Part shown: piece by piece, positions 15,063 to 23,307 of the stretch
How the letters are laid out: every line of letters starts with the position of its first letter
How positions within the stretch are numbered: the stretch's first letter is position 1
IMG/VR virus record: IMGVR_UViG_3300044996_000496
Location: 1 to 64,000 of that record
Source of the DNA: a virus
DNA length: 64,000 nt
Direction: 5' to 3' (one strand)
Notes under the pieces: model-generated
What the model saw: the letters and a program-made list of their open reading frames with translations, nothing else
Told to the model about the DNA's origin: nothing
Database searches by the model: none
Position numbers and translations under genes: made by a program

Positions 15063-15397
15063 AAAAAATTGCAGTAGTTTTTACAAGAGGATTTGATGAC
15101 ACAGATCTTGTCGAATTTACTCTTAAACAGTATGTTCCCTTTGTGTTAATAACTCATCATGTAAAAAATTTCATTAATCCAGCAGTTGAGTTTGCTAACA
15201 AAAATCGCATGCCGTGTAAGATATGTTATGCATTTTCTGACAAGTATGGAAGAAGGGCGATGTCTGTCCGCAACAATAAAATTGTTAATGACTCTGATGA
15301 GATCGTTGCGTTTTGGGATGGGGAGTCCGAGGATGTTGATAAAATAGTAAAATTAGCTCAATTAAAAATGAAAAAGATATTTATAGTTGAGTATTAG
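15059..15397 (+). CDS. YAcAr/SLOG-like (DUF2493-type) nucleotide-binding protein
   Basis: 112 residues. The N-terminus VVFTRGFDDTDLVE matches the strand-loop of the family (usual form GSRxFxD). The middle PCKICYAFSDKYGRRAMSVRNNKIV parallels GKRAGPxRNxxM, and DEIVAFWDGESEDVDKIVKLA parallels the VIAFWDGxSxGTxxxI motif. The family has a Rossmann-like SLOG fold and is proposed to sense or process nucleotide-derived ligands. It directly precedes the cREC-like gene. Confidence 0.72.
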   Translation: MKKIAVVFTRGFDDTDLVEFTLKQYVPFVLITHHVKNFINPAVEFANKNRMPCKICYAFSDKYGRRAMSVRNNKIVNDSDEIVAFWDGESEDVDKIVKLAQLKMKKIFIVEY

Positions 15398-15405
15398 GAG
15401 TGGTG

Positions 15406-15942
15406 ATGCATTATAATGTATTTATTTTAGATGATAGAAATGATAGAATTGTTGAGTTTATGAATAGATTTAATGAAATTGATAGTAGATTGTTTACTAT
15501 ATTTCATGCAAATAGTTTATGTACTGCAAAATCGATTTTTCTTGGCCCAAATAGTTTTGACGGAGTGTTTGATATAGCGTTTCTTGATCACGATCTTACT
15601 GACACGCCGTACATGGATTGCAGTATGAAAGAAACCGGAAGTGAGTTTGTTAGATGGATTTTAATGAATGGTTTGATTAGTAAGCTATCTTCTGGTGGTG
15701 TTTTTATTCATTCGTTTAATTCTATTGGTGCTAATTACATGAGGGACTTATTGCTGGCGAATTATGTGTTTTCAACTGGTAATAGGTCAGTATTTTGTTT
15801 TCCGGCAATATGGGAGCGTAAAAATTTTCATATGACATTACATTTTGGAGAAGACTGTATTGATTTTTATAATCGTGATGTTTATTATAAGGGATTGTTG
15901 ACGCTATCTAATTTTCACTCTTCTTGTTTGAGTAGTCATTAG
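15406..15942 (+). CDS. cREC-like receiver-domain protein
   Basis: 178 residues from ATG 15406 with TTAGGAG upstream. The N-terminus YNVFILDDRNDRIVEF has the acidic pair of a receiver fold. IAFLDHDLTD (about 62-71) has the family D-H-D-L, METG-type SEFVRWIL follows, and IHSFNSIGANYM is the cREC S-N signature. This group (cyclic-phosphate-processing receiver, by published prediction) is linked to RNA 2',3'-cyclic phosphate or NAD-derived substrates rather than phosphorelay. Its last 35 bases overlap a convergent gene. Confidence 0.7.
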   Translation: MHYNVFILDDRNDRIVEFMNRFNEIDSRLFTIFHANSLCTAKSIFLGPNSFDGVFDIAFLDHDLTDTPYMDCSMKETGSEFVRWILMNGLISKLSSGGVFIHSFNSIGANYMRDLLLANYVFSTGNRSVFCFPAIWERKNFHMTLHFGEDCIDFYNRDVYYKGLLTLSNFHSSCLSSH

Positions 15943-16102
15943 CATAAAATCCGGCTCCTTTTAATATCATGAGTCCACCCCACGATGGAACTCTTGACAA
16001 TTTTTCGCCGCATTTACAAAAATATTCTTTTACATCATTGATATTGTGTGAGATTTCTTGCTCAGATTCGCATTTGTTACATCTGTAGATGTAGGTTGGC
16101 AT
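15908..16102 (-). CDS. FmdB-type small zinc-ribbon protein
   Basis: 64 residues starting MPTYIYRCNKCESEQE, the hallmark of the FmdB/CxxC_CxxC regulatory zinc-ribbon family, with the second pair CKCG about 22 residues later. Start chosen at 16102 with GAGGA upstream. It overlaps the sigma factor B gene by 73 bases and the convergent cREC-like gene by 35 bases. Probably a small nucleic-acid or transcription-linked protein. Confidence 0.75.
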   Translation of the reverse strand: MPTYIYRCNKCESEQEISHNINDVKEYFCKCGEKLSRVPSWGGLMILKGAGFYANDYSNKKSEN

Positions 16103-16644
16103 TTTGCATTTATCCTCATTTTTCTGCGTAATTTTTTTATAGCCTGCTGGTGGAGTGCGCGAATCCATTGTCCACTGCAATTTTTTTGTTTTGCTATTTC
16201 GTCAAATGATAATCCATCATAATATTTTAGTTTTACTATTTCTTTGAGTTGAGGATTTAGCTTTTCGATGGCTTCGCGAATTATGGTTGTATCATGTATA
16301 TCCATTGTATCGTTCGGTATTCCAAAAGTTAATTTATCCATGTCTATTTTGGTGCTCATTTCATCAATTGATATAATTATTGGTTTATATCTTTGTTTAT
16401 TTTTTTGATAGACTTTTCTTCCGTCTTTGTATTTAATGTATGCGTAAATTCTTTTTCTAATTTGAACCCATGCCCAATTTGTAAATGACCCCTTTGACTC
16501 ATCGTATGATCTGGACGCTTCCCACAATCCTATTTCAGATTCTTGCAATATGTCATCACTTTCATGCATTGTTCCAGTTCTTTTCATTATTCTGAATGCA
16601 TACATATGTGCTAATTTCTTATAATCTTTTATGTCTATTTCCAT
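16030..16644 (-). CDS. Phage sigma-70-family sigma factor B
   Basis: 204 residues. Region 2 at about 27-72: SDDILQESEIGLWEASRSYDESKG then FTNWAWVQIRKRIYAYIKY. Region 4 at about 125-172: LNPQLKEIVKLKYYDGLSFDEIAKQ then a recognition helix WIRALHQQAIKKLRR. The two-domain layout matches small phage sigma factors. It lies on the minus strand, opposite sigma factor A, together with a small zinc-ribbon gene. AGGAG lies 12 bases before the ATG. Two sigma factors imply a staged transcription programme. Confidence 0.87.
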   Translation of the reverse strand: MEIDIKDYKKLAHMYAFRIMKRTGTMHESDDILQESEIGLWEASRSYDESKGSFTNWAWVQIRKRIYAYIKYKDGRKVYQKNKQRYKPIIISIDEMSTKIDMDKLTFGIPNDTMDIHDTTIIREAIEKLNPQLKEIVKLKYYDGLSFDEIAKQKNCSGQWIRALHQQAIKKLRRKMRINAKCQPTSTDVTNANLSKKSHTISMM

Positions 16645-16843
16645 GTTGTACCGTTGCTCCTATTTTATCTTTGTGTTGTGTACAATTTGTGTTGTCTGTA
16701 CGCGAGCAGTTGGCTACACCTCAGGCAAGGGGCGACTGTGGTCTTACTTCTTATGCTGTTATACCCTACAGGGGCCAGAGTGGTTCCAGTTTATTTTGGA
16801 GGGTTTTGTGCAAACTGAAAGTCTTTTTAAGACAAATCAAAAA

Positions 16844-17758
16844 ATGAATCCAGAACCGGATATCGTTGTTTATCATGGTGATCAAGATGGGTTTTGTGGT
16901 GCATGGCTTTTGCATCACGTTTTCCCTAATGCGGAGTATGTTAAAGCCAGTTATGGTGATAGAAATTTGTTTGATTTTATTGTGGGGATTTCTAGTAATA
17001 AGATTGTATTTTTTGTTGATTTTACTTTTTCATTGTTACGGGAAAATTATGATATAGCTAAAATAGCAAAACATGTTGTAATAATGGATCATCATAAAAC
17101 AGCAATTGAAAAACTAAATAATCTTGAGTGTAACAATGTAACAAAAATTTTGGATAACAGCAGATCTGGATGTAAAATGGTTTATGATTGGTTAATTGAA
17201 AATGATCCATATGTACCTTTACCATGTAATGCTTCCAGTATAGTCTCTACTGTATGTGATTATGATTTATGGACTTTCAAACTAGCCGGAACACAAAACA
17301 TCTTTGCAGCTATAGCAAGTTACCCGATGACATTTGATTCTTGGAATCGTATGTGTCTTATGTCAAATGGTGCTCTTTATGCAGAAGGTGCCATAATAGA
17401 GCGTTATAGAGCAACATTAGTTGATTCTATTATAAAGGATAACATAGTAATGTTAGATCTTAATGATGAAATTAGGATTTTTGCTGTAAATACTCAAAAT
17501 GAATTTGCCGTAGCTGGTAGCAAATTATCCAAACTTAATTTCAATAAACACAAAATTGGTGCAACATTTTATTTTAACTATGATGGCATGATAGTGTCTT
17601 TGCGGTCGCCGGATGACGGTCCAGATGTTAGCGATATTGCGAAAAAATTTGGTGGTGGTGGCCATGCTCATGCTGCAGGATTTCAGGTAAAATATTGTGA
17701 CATATTAATGTTAAGTAATGGAAAAACCGGGTCAATAAGGATAACTAGAGAACAATGA
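16844..17758 (+). CDS. DHH/DHHA1 phosphoesterase (NrnA-like)
   Basis: 304 residues from ATG 16844. Motif I is HGDQDGFCGAW (His11, Asp13, Asp15), motif II is the VDFTF region, and motif III is MDHHKTA (82-84). The DHHA1 signature GGGGHAHAAGF is near residue 280. These enzymes use manganese to degrade short oligonucleotides or pAp. In a phage it could recycle nanoRNA or remove signalling nucleotides. The open frame extends to 16631, but that part lacks conserved sequence. The stop overlaps thyX. Confidence 0.85.
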   Translation: MNPEPDIVVYHGDQDGFCGAWLLHHVFPNAEYVKASYGDRNLFDFIVGISSNKIVFFVDFTFSLLRENYDIAKIAKHVVIMDHHKTAIEKLNNLECNNVTKILDNSRSGCKMVYDWLIENDPYVPLPCNASSIVSTVCDYDLWTFKLAGTQNIFAAIASYPMTFDSWNRMCLMSNGALYAEGAIIERYRATLVDSIIKDNIVMLDLNDEIRIFAVNTQNEFAVAGSKLSKLNFNKHKIGATFYFNYDGMIVSLRSPDDGPDVSDIAKKFGGGGHAHAAGFQVKYCDILMLSNGKTGSIRITREQ

Positions 17759-18516
17759 ACAAAATCAATAATAAGCGATTTAATGTATTAGACCGAGGAT
17801 TTATTGAGCTTATTGACATGATGGGTAGTGACAACAGAATTGTCTCATCGGCCAGAGTGTCTTATGGAGAAAAAACAAAAGGCGAAGAATCTGATAAAAA
17901 ATTAATTTATTACCTTCTTAGCAATAAGCACGAAACCCCATTTGAACATGTAGTTTTTACATTCAAAATCAAGTGTCCTATTTTTGTCATGAGACAATGG
18001 ATTCGCCACAGGATAGCATCTGTAAATGAAATTTCTGGGAGATACACAAAGTTTAATGAAGTCGAATATTATGTTCCAGAGTTAGCTCGCGAACAAGATA
18101 AAAAAAATAAACAATCATCCAATATTGCAAAATGGTCTCCAACAGAACATGAGCTATTCAAGAAAATTGTAAGAAGCTCAACCGAGCGATCTGTGCAGGT
18201 TTACAAACAATTGTTGCAATATGGAATCGCCAAAGAAATTGCAAGAATAGTATTGCCAGTAAATATGTATACAGAATTTTACTGGACAATAAATATGCGT
18301 TCGCTTATTAATTTTATCAAATTACGTTGTTCTGATGATGCTCAATTTGAAATACGAGAATATGCTAAAATAATTAGAGATATTGCATTTACTAGATTAC
18401 CCTGGACGGCTGAAGCAATTATAAAATTACAAGAAAAACCAATAAAACAAAAAACAGAACCCGAGTTGATCATAAATAATGACAAGGAGTCCTGCGCCCA
18501 GCAGTCCGCTGTATAG
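17755..18516 (+). CDS. thyX: FAD-dependent thymidylate synthase ThyX
   Basis: 253 residues. The ThyX signature RHRIASVNEISGRY (84-97) is intact, preceded by ETPFEHVVFTF (60-70) and followed by a helix with ARIVLPVNMYTEFYWTINMRSL, the substrate and flavin region. It makes dTMP from dUMP using FAD and methylene-tetrahydrofolate. The dUTPase gene nearby supplies dUMP. Coupled to the DHH gene by a four-base overlap. Confidence 0.95.
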   Translation: MNKINNKRFNVLDRGFIELIDMMGSDNRIVSSARVSYGEKTKGEESDKKLIYYLLSNKHETPFEHVVFTFKIKCPIFVMRQWIRHRIASVNEISGRYTKFNEVEYYVPELAREQDKKNKQSSNIAKWSPTEHELFKKIVRSSTERSVQVYKQLLQYGIAKEIARIVLPVNMYTEFYWTINMRSLINFIKLRCSDDAQFEIREYAKIIRDIAFTRLPWTAEAIIKLQEKPIKQKTEPELIINNDKESCAQQSAV

Positions 18517-18530
18517 TATAATATATATAA

Positions 18531-18630
18531 TAACTCTAAGTAATAAACTCTATAGAGTTAACTCTTAAGAGATAACTCTGAAGAGGATCCTATCAAGATT
18601 AAGGTGAAGAACTCTAAATAAGAGGACTCT
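18531..18630. repeat. Tandem 14-bp AACTCT repeats (iteron-like)
   Basis: ACTCT occurs at 18533, 18547, 18561 and 18575, exactly 14 bases apart, then at 18611 and 18626. The four in-phase units read approximately TAACTCTnAAGAGn. Two units contain palindromes: AACTCTATAGAGTT (18546-18559) and CTCTTAAGAG (18562-18571). They occupy the only gap between thyX and the next gene. The layout resembles iterons or repeated operator sites. An inverted TAACTCTA copy lies at 381-388 in the left leader. Confidence 0.8.
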
Positions 18631-18646
18631 AAGTTAGGAGAGGGGT

Positions 18647-19132
18647 ATGATATTTAGATCTAGACTTTCTGGTTATTTATACTGGATTATGGGGCGTAGA
18701 ATTCCGGCGTGGTGTAGTGAGGTATCGGTTAATGATGATGCTGATACTATATCGTTTTCGTGTGATTATAATCAATGCAAAAATGAGTTTACGATTTCCG
18801 CAAGCGATGTTGATAAAGTTTTGCGGCTTCCGAATTTGTATACTATGAAGTGCATAAAGGTTATGAAGCTTGAAAAAGACTTTACTAATGGCGATATAGA
18901 ACCGTGGAGAATATTTACTAGTCCTTATCCGCTAAAAAGAGACGTTGTGAATCCGCAAGGTTCGATATGGTTATCGACGACTAGGTTGTTTAAGATAATT
19001 TATGTGTATGATTTTGAATATTTATCAGATATTAAGTATTCTTCTAGACCTGATATGTCATTATTTAATGGTTTATTGTGGGCTGGCCCAATTCCAGTTG
19101 GCGAGTTGCAAGAAGTTGTTTTTAACCGTTAG
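18647..19132 (+). CDS. Phage protein of unknown function
   Basis: 161 residues with a strong AGGAGAGGGG site directly before the ATG and just after the repeat cluster. Basic and aromatic N-terminus, one C-x5-C pair near 38-44. No family recognised. It sits between ThyX and dUTPase, so a nucleotide-related role is possible but unproven. Confidence 0.6.
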   Translation: MIFRSRLSGYLYWIMGRRIPAWCSEVSVNDDADTISFSCDYNQCKNEFTISASDVDKVLRLPNLYTMKCIKVMKLEKDFTNGDIEPWRIFTSPYPLKRDVVNPQGSIWLSTTRLFKIIYVYDFEYLSDIKYSSRPDMSLFNGLLWAGPIPVGELQEVVFNR

Positions 19133-19147
19133 GTGAGGGGGTGCCGC

Positions 19148-19666
19148 TTGAGAATTTTGCTTCGTAAGCCAAGAATAAAGTATTATATTGGTAAAGATGC
19201 GTTGTCTCATGGAATACGTATGCGTGCTCCGCAAAAAGGAGATGTTGGTTACGATTTGTATAGCAGTAGAAGTGTTGATTTCTATCATTCAAGAGGTACT
19301 AGATACATTCCGGTCGTAGCGGTTCATACAGATATTTATGTAGCAATACCAAAAGGCTATGTTGGTAAGATATTTGATAGAAGCTCTGTGGCTTTAGACA
19401 AAAATCTTATTGTTTTGGCTGGAGTTATAGATCCTTCGTATCGCGGCGAATTGCTAATAGTTTTTGCTGACATTAGCTTTGGTCACAAGTGTACAACGAA
19501 TATAGAGTTACCCATAAGAACGATCCCAGCAAAGATAAAAATCGCTCAGATGATTGTTTTTGGCAGTGGTGGACTAATTACAAGTGAGCCTGAGATTGTA
19601 GACTCAATAGAGGACCTTGGGACGACAAATAGGGGCAATAAGGGGTTTGGATCTACCGGAAGGTAG
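19148..19666 (+). CDS. dut: dUTPase (deoxyuridine triphosphatase)
   Basis: 172 residues from TTG 19148, seven bases after GAGGGG; an in-frame GTG at 19133 lacks a site. All five trimeric dUTPase motifs are readable: KGDVGYDLYS (I), GKIFDRSSVA (II), GVIDPSYRGEL (III, with the catalytic Asp), AKIKIAQMIV (IV), and the C-terminal RGNKGFGSTG (V). It converts dUTP to dUMP, keeping uracil out of DNA and feeding ThyX. An insertion before motif II makes it somewhat longer than usual. Confidence 0.93.
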   Translation: MRILLRKPRIKYYIGKDALSHGIRMRAPQKGDVGYDLYSSRSVDFYHSRGTRYIPVVAVHTDIYVAIPKGYVGKIFDRSSVALDKNLIVLAGVIDPSYRGELLIVFADISFGHKCTTNIELPIRTIPAKIKIAQMIVFGSGGLITSEPEIVDSIEDLGTTNRGNKGFGSTGR

Positions 19667-19681
19667 TAGGAGGAAAATGTC

Positions 19682-20074
19682 ATGAGACGACTATTGATCG
19701 CTATGATTTTAATGTTAACACCATTAATGGCTTTCCCGGTGCAGTATGATAAAGATGGCGTGATTCCGTTTGGGGTTGATTTAACATGTAAAACTCCAGG
19801 TAGAACAATGACTGCATTTGAGGTAAAGCCGGTTATACAGCGTGTTTCTGGAGTTTCGGACACTCTGTCTGTGGCTCGTGTAACTGTAAGCAATACGGCA
19901 ACATCTGGTGATTACAGCATAACCATTGCAAGAGGGGAGAGGGTCGCAATAGCATCTAGAATAATTGAAACAGTTGGAGCTATTGAAATTGTTGGAGATT
20001 GGACTCAGTTTTCTGAGTTTGTAGAATATGTTGTGCCAAGTTCTGGCTGCTCGAAGCCGTGGTATAAGGGTTAA
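19682..20074 (+). CDS. Small secreted protein of unknown function
   Basis: 130 residues behind TAGGAGGAAAA. The signal peptide MRRLLIAMILMLTPLMA is clear, with cleavage near residue 17. The mature part is beta-rich with a threonine-rich middle and two cysteines. No family recognised. Confidence 0.6.
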   Translation: MRRLLIAMILMLTPLMAFPVQYDKDGVIPFGVDLTCKTPGRTMTAFEVKPVIQRVSGVSDTLSVARVTVSNTATSGDYSITIARGERVAIASRIIETVGAIEIVGDWTQFSEFVEYVVPSSGCSKPWYKG

Positions 20075-20076
20075 TC

Positions 20077-20352
20077 ATGTCTAAGAAGTATTATAGGTTC
20101 AATTGGTCGAGAGTTGTTGAAGATTTTGATAATTTTCCATTTATTTATGATGTTTGTGGTGATTGTAGAAGTATAGTAATATCATCTGATGATAAAAATG
20201 CATTTATGAATGAGTTAATGGATAACATAAAAACATTCATAGAAGATGAGGCAATGGAAGAGCTTTCTGATGGTTCCGTAGGACGCAGTAATGGCGGGGC
20301 TTTAGATGATGACGATGATGATGCGAATGGTGAATTTGAATCATCATATTAG
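20077..20352 (+). CDS. Small protein with acidic C-terminal tail
   Basis: 91 residues. The last 25 residues contain a run of aspartates (LDDDDDDA). A C-x2-C pair lies at about 27-30. The acidic tail suggests electrostatic interaction or DNA mimicry, but nothing specific is visible. Confidence 0.55.
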   Translation: MSKKYYRFNWSRVVEDFDNFPFIYDVCGDCRSIVISSDDKNAFMNELMDNIKTFIEDEAMEELSDGSVGRSNGGALDDDDDDANGEFESSY

Positions 20353-20365
20353 GAGAGGTGATTAA

Positions 20366-21313
20366 ATGCGAGTTTCTGGTTTAATGTGTGTGTGGAATTG
20401 TGTTGAATTTGTCGAGCAAGCAATTTTAGGTATTATTGATAAAGTTGATGAACTTGTTGTAGTTGATGGTTCATGGAATCTGGACAACAAAAAAGGCTCC
20501 ACTGACGGCACAGAAGAAAAAATAAAGAAGCTTGCCAAACAGTTTGACAAAAAGATTTTTTTTCTGCAATATACTCCAACTCATCCAGAAGAATATCAGC
20601 ATTACTACAATGATGAGCACAAAGAGCATGTTCTTGGGCATTTTAACAAGCATAAAAATCCGTTCTACAAGCCAGGAAGGTTATCGCAACAACAGCTTGG
20701 AAGGGATTTTGGATTAAATTTTATACGAAGCAGATACTGCGACGACCCGGACGGTCATTGGCTACTTATTGTTGATAGTGATGAATTTTATCCAGAATGG
20801 CAGTTTGTAAATGGTAAGACATTTCATGATATTATAGAGGAATCAGTGGCCGACGCTACAAAAGTAGCCTTTCATGAGCCTACGCTACTGGCCATAGAAG
20901 CCATGAACTTTTACTTTGATAGTAGACATTTTGCTAATGAGAGATTTAACAGAATATTTAGACTAAGGCGCGATTCTTGGTTTGTTGATTCTAATACGAT
21001 AACTGGTTGTATGGATTATAGATATAATATACCAAAGATACAGTGCATGTTTTTTCATTATAGTTATATTGGTTCTGCTTTCAGAATGGAGTCGAAACTA
21101 GACCGTTGGGATGACTCAATTGTAAAGCCTTGGATAGAAAGGGTTTATAATGAGCCAAACTTTTATCAAAAGATGAGGAACAACGGAGGGGGCATCCATT
21201 TGTTAGGCAGCGTACACCCAGGTTACCGTCGTTACATGCTCATGGAGTACGGGGGCGAGCATCCAGCCCTGGCCTCTTTGGCCTTAGGAAAAATTGTAAA
21301 TGAAAATACATGA
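20366..21313 (+). CDS. Glycosyltransferase, GT2-like (GT-A fold)
   Basis: 315 residues, first gene of the sugar cluster, behind AGGAGAGGTG. The N-terminus MRVSGLMCVWNCVEFVEQAI then VDELVVVDGSW is the GT-A nucleotide-binding start. LLIVDSDEFYPEW (about 130) supplies a D-x-D-E metal motif. It has the general form of family 2-type transferases acting on surface glycans. The end overlaps the next glycosyltransferase by 14 bases. Confidence 0.78.
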   Translation: MRVSGLMCVWNCVEFVEQAILGIIDKVDELVVVDGSWNLDNKKGSTDGTEEKIKKLAKQFDKKIFFLQYTPTHPEEYQHYYNDEHKEHVLGHFNKHKNPFYKPGRLSQQQLGRDFGLNFIRSRYCDDPDGHWLLIVDSDEFYPEWQFVNGKTFHDIIEESVADATKVAFHEPTLLAIEAMNFYFDSRHFANERFNRIFRLRRDSWFVDSNTITGCMDYRYNIPKIQCMFFHYSYIGSAFRMESKLDRWDDSIVKPWIERVYNEPNFYQKMRNNGGGIHLLGSVHPGYRRYMLMEYGGEHPALASLALGKIVNENT

Positions 21314-22163
21314 ATTACATAAAGGTTTTACAATAGGATTTCCAACTTGGAATAGATTAAATTATGTAAAAGCATGTGTTGAAAGTATTATTAAAAATAG
21401 TGCTTTTGAGCATGAGATTATTGTTCATATTAACGGTTGTACAGACGGAACTGTTGAGTGGGCAACCGATATGAAAAATAAGTATAGTTTTTTTGATTAT
21501 ACATATTCTGATAAAAATCTTGGTGTTGTTTTGGGCCACAATATTGCAATCAATAAAGGAACTAAAGATGTAGTATTAATTTCTGATAATGATATTTTAT
21601 TTTTTCCAGGTTGGGATATTGAGTTAGTAAATTTTGCTGAAAATAATGATGCTGATAAAAAATGGTGGATTAACTCTACTCCAATTGAGCCTCGCGGCGA
21701 CAGTCCATCATGTATTGCCCCTATGAATTACGGCACAACGATTGAAGAATTTAATTGGGATGCTGTTTTGCTTGATATAAATTATTTGCGTGGATTTAAA
21801 AAGTCAGTAAATTCCAATGTGTGCCCTGCGCTACTGTGGAGAGATAGTTTTGATAGCATTAACGGTCTAAATGAAGAGCTTGGGCTTGGGCTTGGCGCAG
21901 AGGATGATTTTGCTTTTAGAATGTGGAAGCATGTTGGTTGCAGAAATTTTGTTACAGTTCCGAATAGTCTAGTTTATCACTTTGCAGCAGGATTGAGCGG
22001 CGTGCAATCTTGGCCAGATAGGCAGAGTCACATGAATTTTCGTGATAATTATTTTATACAGAAATATGCTATGTGCAAAGAAGAGTTTATTTTTAATATT
22101 TTACGTAGAGGTAAACCTTGGACAAAAGATGGAATGGTTAGTTATGAGCAATATAAAAAATAG
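21300..22163 (+). CDS. Glycosyltransferase family 2
   Basis: 287 residues. FTIGFPTWNRLNYVKACVESI (10-30), EIIVHINGCTDGT (39-51), then LISDNDILFFPGW (about 97-109) with the D-x-D motif, and LGAEDDFAFRMW (about 200) as the catalytic acidic region. This is a classic GT2 inverting layout. Overlaps both neighbours, so translation is coupled. Confidence 0.85.
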   Translation: MKIHELHKGFTIGFPTWNRLNYVKACVESIIKNSAFEHEIIVHINGCTDGTVEWATDMKNKYSFFDYTYSDKNLGVVLGHNIAINKGTKDVVLISDNDILFFPGWDIELVNFAENNDADKKWWINSTPIEPRGDSPSCIAPMNYGTTIEEFNWDAVLLDINYLRGFKKSVNSNVCPALLWRDSFDSINGLNEELGLGLGAEDDFAFRMWKHVGCRNFVTVPNSLVYHFAAGLSGVQSWPDRQSHMNFRDNYFIQKYAMCKEEFIFNILRRGKPWTKDGMVSYEQYKK

Positions 22164-23307
22164 AATTTTATCTCTCGGTAATCAACCTATTGCTAATGGA
22201 TTTTTGGAAAAGCAGCATTATGCTACTGAATTTAGATACGATCTTTCTGTATATTTTGACAATAAAACTAAAATGTTAAAATTATGCAACACTGTTGCAA
22301 AAGAGCGTTTGTTTAATGCCGAATATGCATACAAAACTTCACACTCAAAAACAATGAGGGATCATTTTTATGATCTGGCTTTGATGTACAATTCTGCTAA
22401 AGTTATTGAAATAGGCAGTAACGACGGTGCGTTTATAGGTAATTTTGCTGGTGGTAAGAGCGTGGCGGTTGAGCCATGTGACAATATGGCAGAAATTACT
22501 AGAAAATTAGGAATATTGACATATAATAAATTTTGGGATATTGATTTAGCTGATGATATATTAACAGATTTTGGTAGTAAATTTGATTTGGTGTTTTCTG
22601 CAAATACAATGTGTCATATTGATGATTTAGATGGTGCATTTAGTGCCGTAAGTCACATTCTTGATGACGATGGAGTATTTATTTTTGAAGATCCGACTGC
22701 TTATAATATGATTTTAAATACTTCGTATGATCAAATATATGATGAGCATGTTTATGTGTTTAATTTGCATGGACTTTACGATATTTTGGCAAGAAATGGA
22801 TTGTATGTGTATGATGTTCTTGCATTGCCAAATATACACGGTGGTTCATTAAGGATAATATGCAAAAAACGTAAATATGATATTGATATACCGTGGTTCA
22901 GAAAAGAGGGACTTATTTTTGCAGATTCTGAAATTGGGTATCATATGTTTGCTCGTAATGTTTATGCATCTAGAGATAATCTTATATATTTATTGGAAAC
23001 ATTAAAAAATGATCACAAAAAAATTATAGCATATGGTGCGACATCTAAATCTACTGTTATATTTAATTTTTGTAATATTGGTGTTGATTTAATAGATTAT
23101 ATTATTGACACAACTCCAAGTAAAATAGGCAAGTTTTCTCCAGGTATGCATATTCCAATAGTAAATTTAGAAACTATACCAGATGATGTGGATTATGTAT
23201 TTTTATCTGCATGGAATTATGAAAAGGAAATATTATGTAAAGAGCGTGATTTTATTAAGAGAGGTGGAAAGTTTATTTCCCACGTTCCAATGATAAGGCT
23301 GATATGA
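22144..23307 (+). CDS. Sugar C-methyltransferase, NovU/TylCIII/TcaB9-like
   Basis: 387 residues. An N-terminal GNQPIANGFL segment, an S-adenosylmethionine site VIEIGSNDGAF (about 83-93), and the active-site DEHVYVFNL (about 200) equivalent to the Glu-His pair of TcaB9-type enzymes, then the C-terminal Methyltransf_14-type domain with IAYGATSKSTVI. These enzymes add a methyl group to C3 of a dTDP-keto-sugar. The usual N-terminal zinc cysteines are mostly missing. ATG 22144 chosen; a start at 22129 is also possible. Confidence 0.85.
   Translation: MSNIKNRILSLGNQPIANGFLEKQHYATEFRYDLSVYFDNKTKMLKLCNTVAKERLFNAEYAYKTSHSKTMRDHFYDLALMYNSAKVIEIGSNDGAFIGNFAGGKSVAVEPCDNMAEITRKLGILTYNKFWDIDLADDILTDFGSKFDLVFSANTMCHIDDLDGAFSAVSHILDDDGVFIFEDPTAYNMILNTSYDQIYDEHVYVFNLHGLYDILARNGLYVYDVLALPNIHGGSLRIICKKRKYDIDIPWFRKEGLIFADSEIGYHMFARNVYASRDNLIYLLETLKNDHKKIIAYGATSKSTVIFNFCNIGVDLIDYIIDTTPSKIGKFSPGMHIPIVNLETIPDDVDYVFLSAWNYEKEILCKERDFIKRGGKFISHVPMIRLI

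Noticed and set aside
16631-16843. N-terminal extension of the DHH phosphoesterase
   Set aside because: The extra 71 residues are cysteine-rich and unlike the family, and the HxDxDG motif begins just after ATG 16844.
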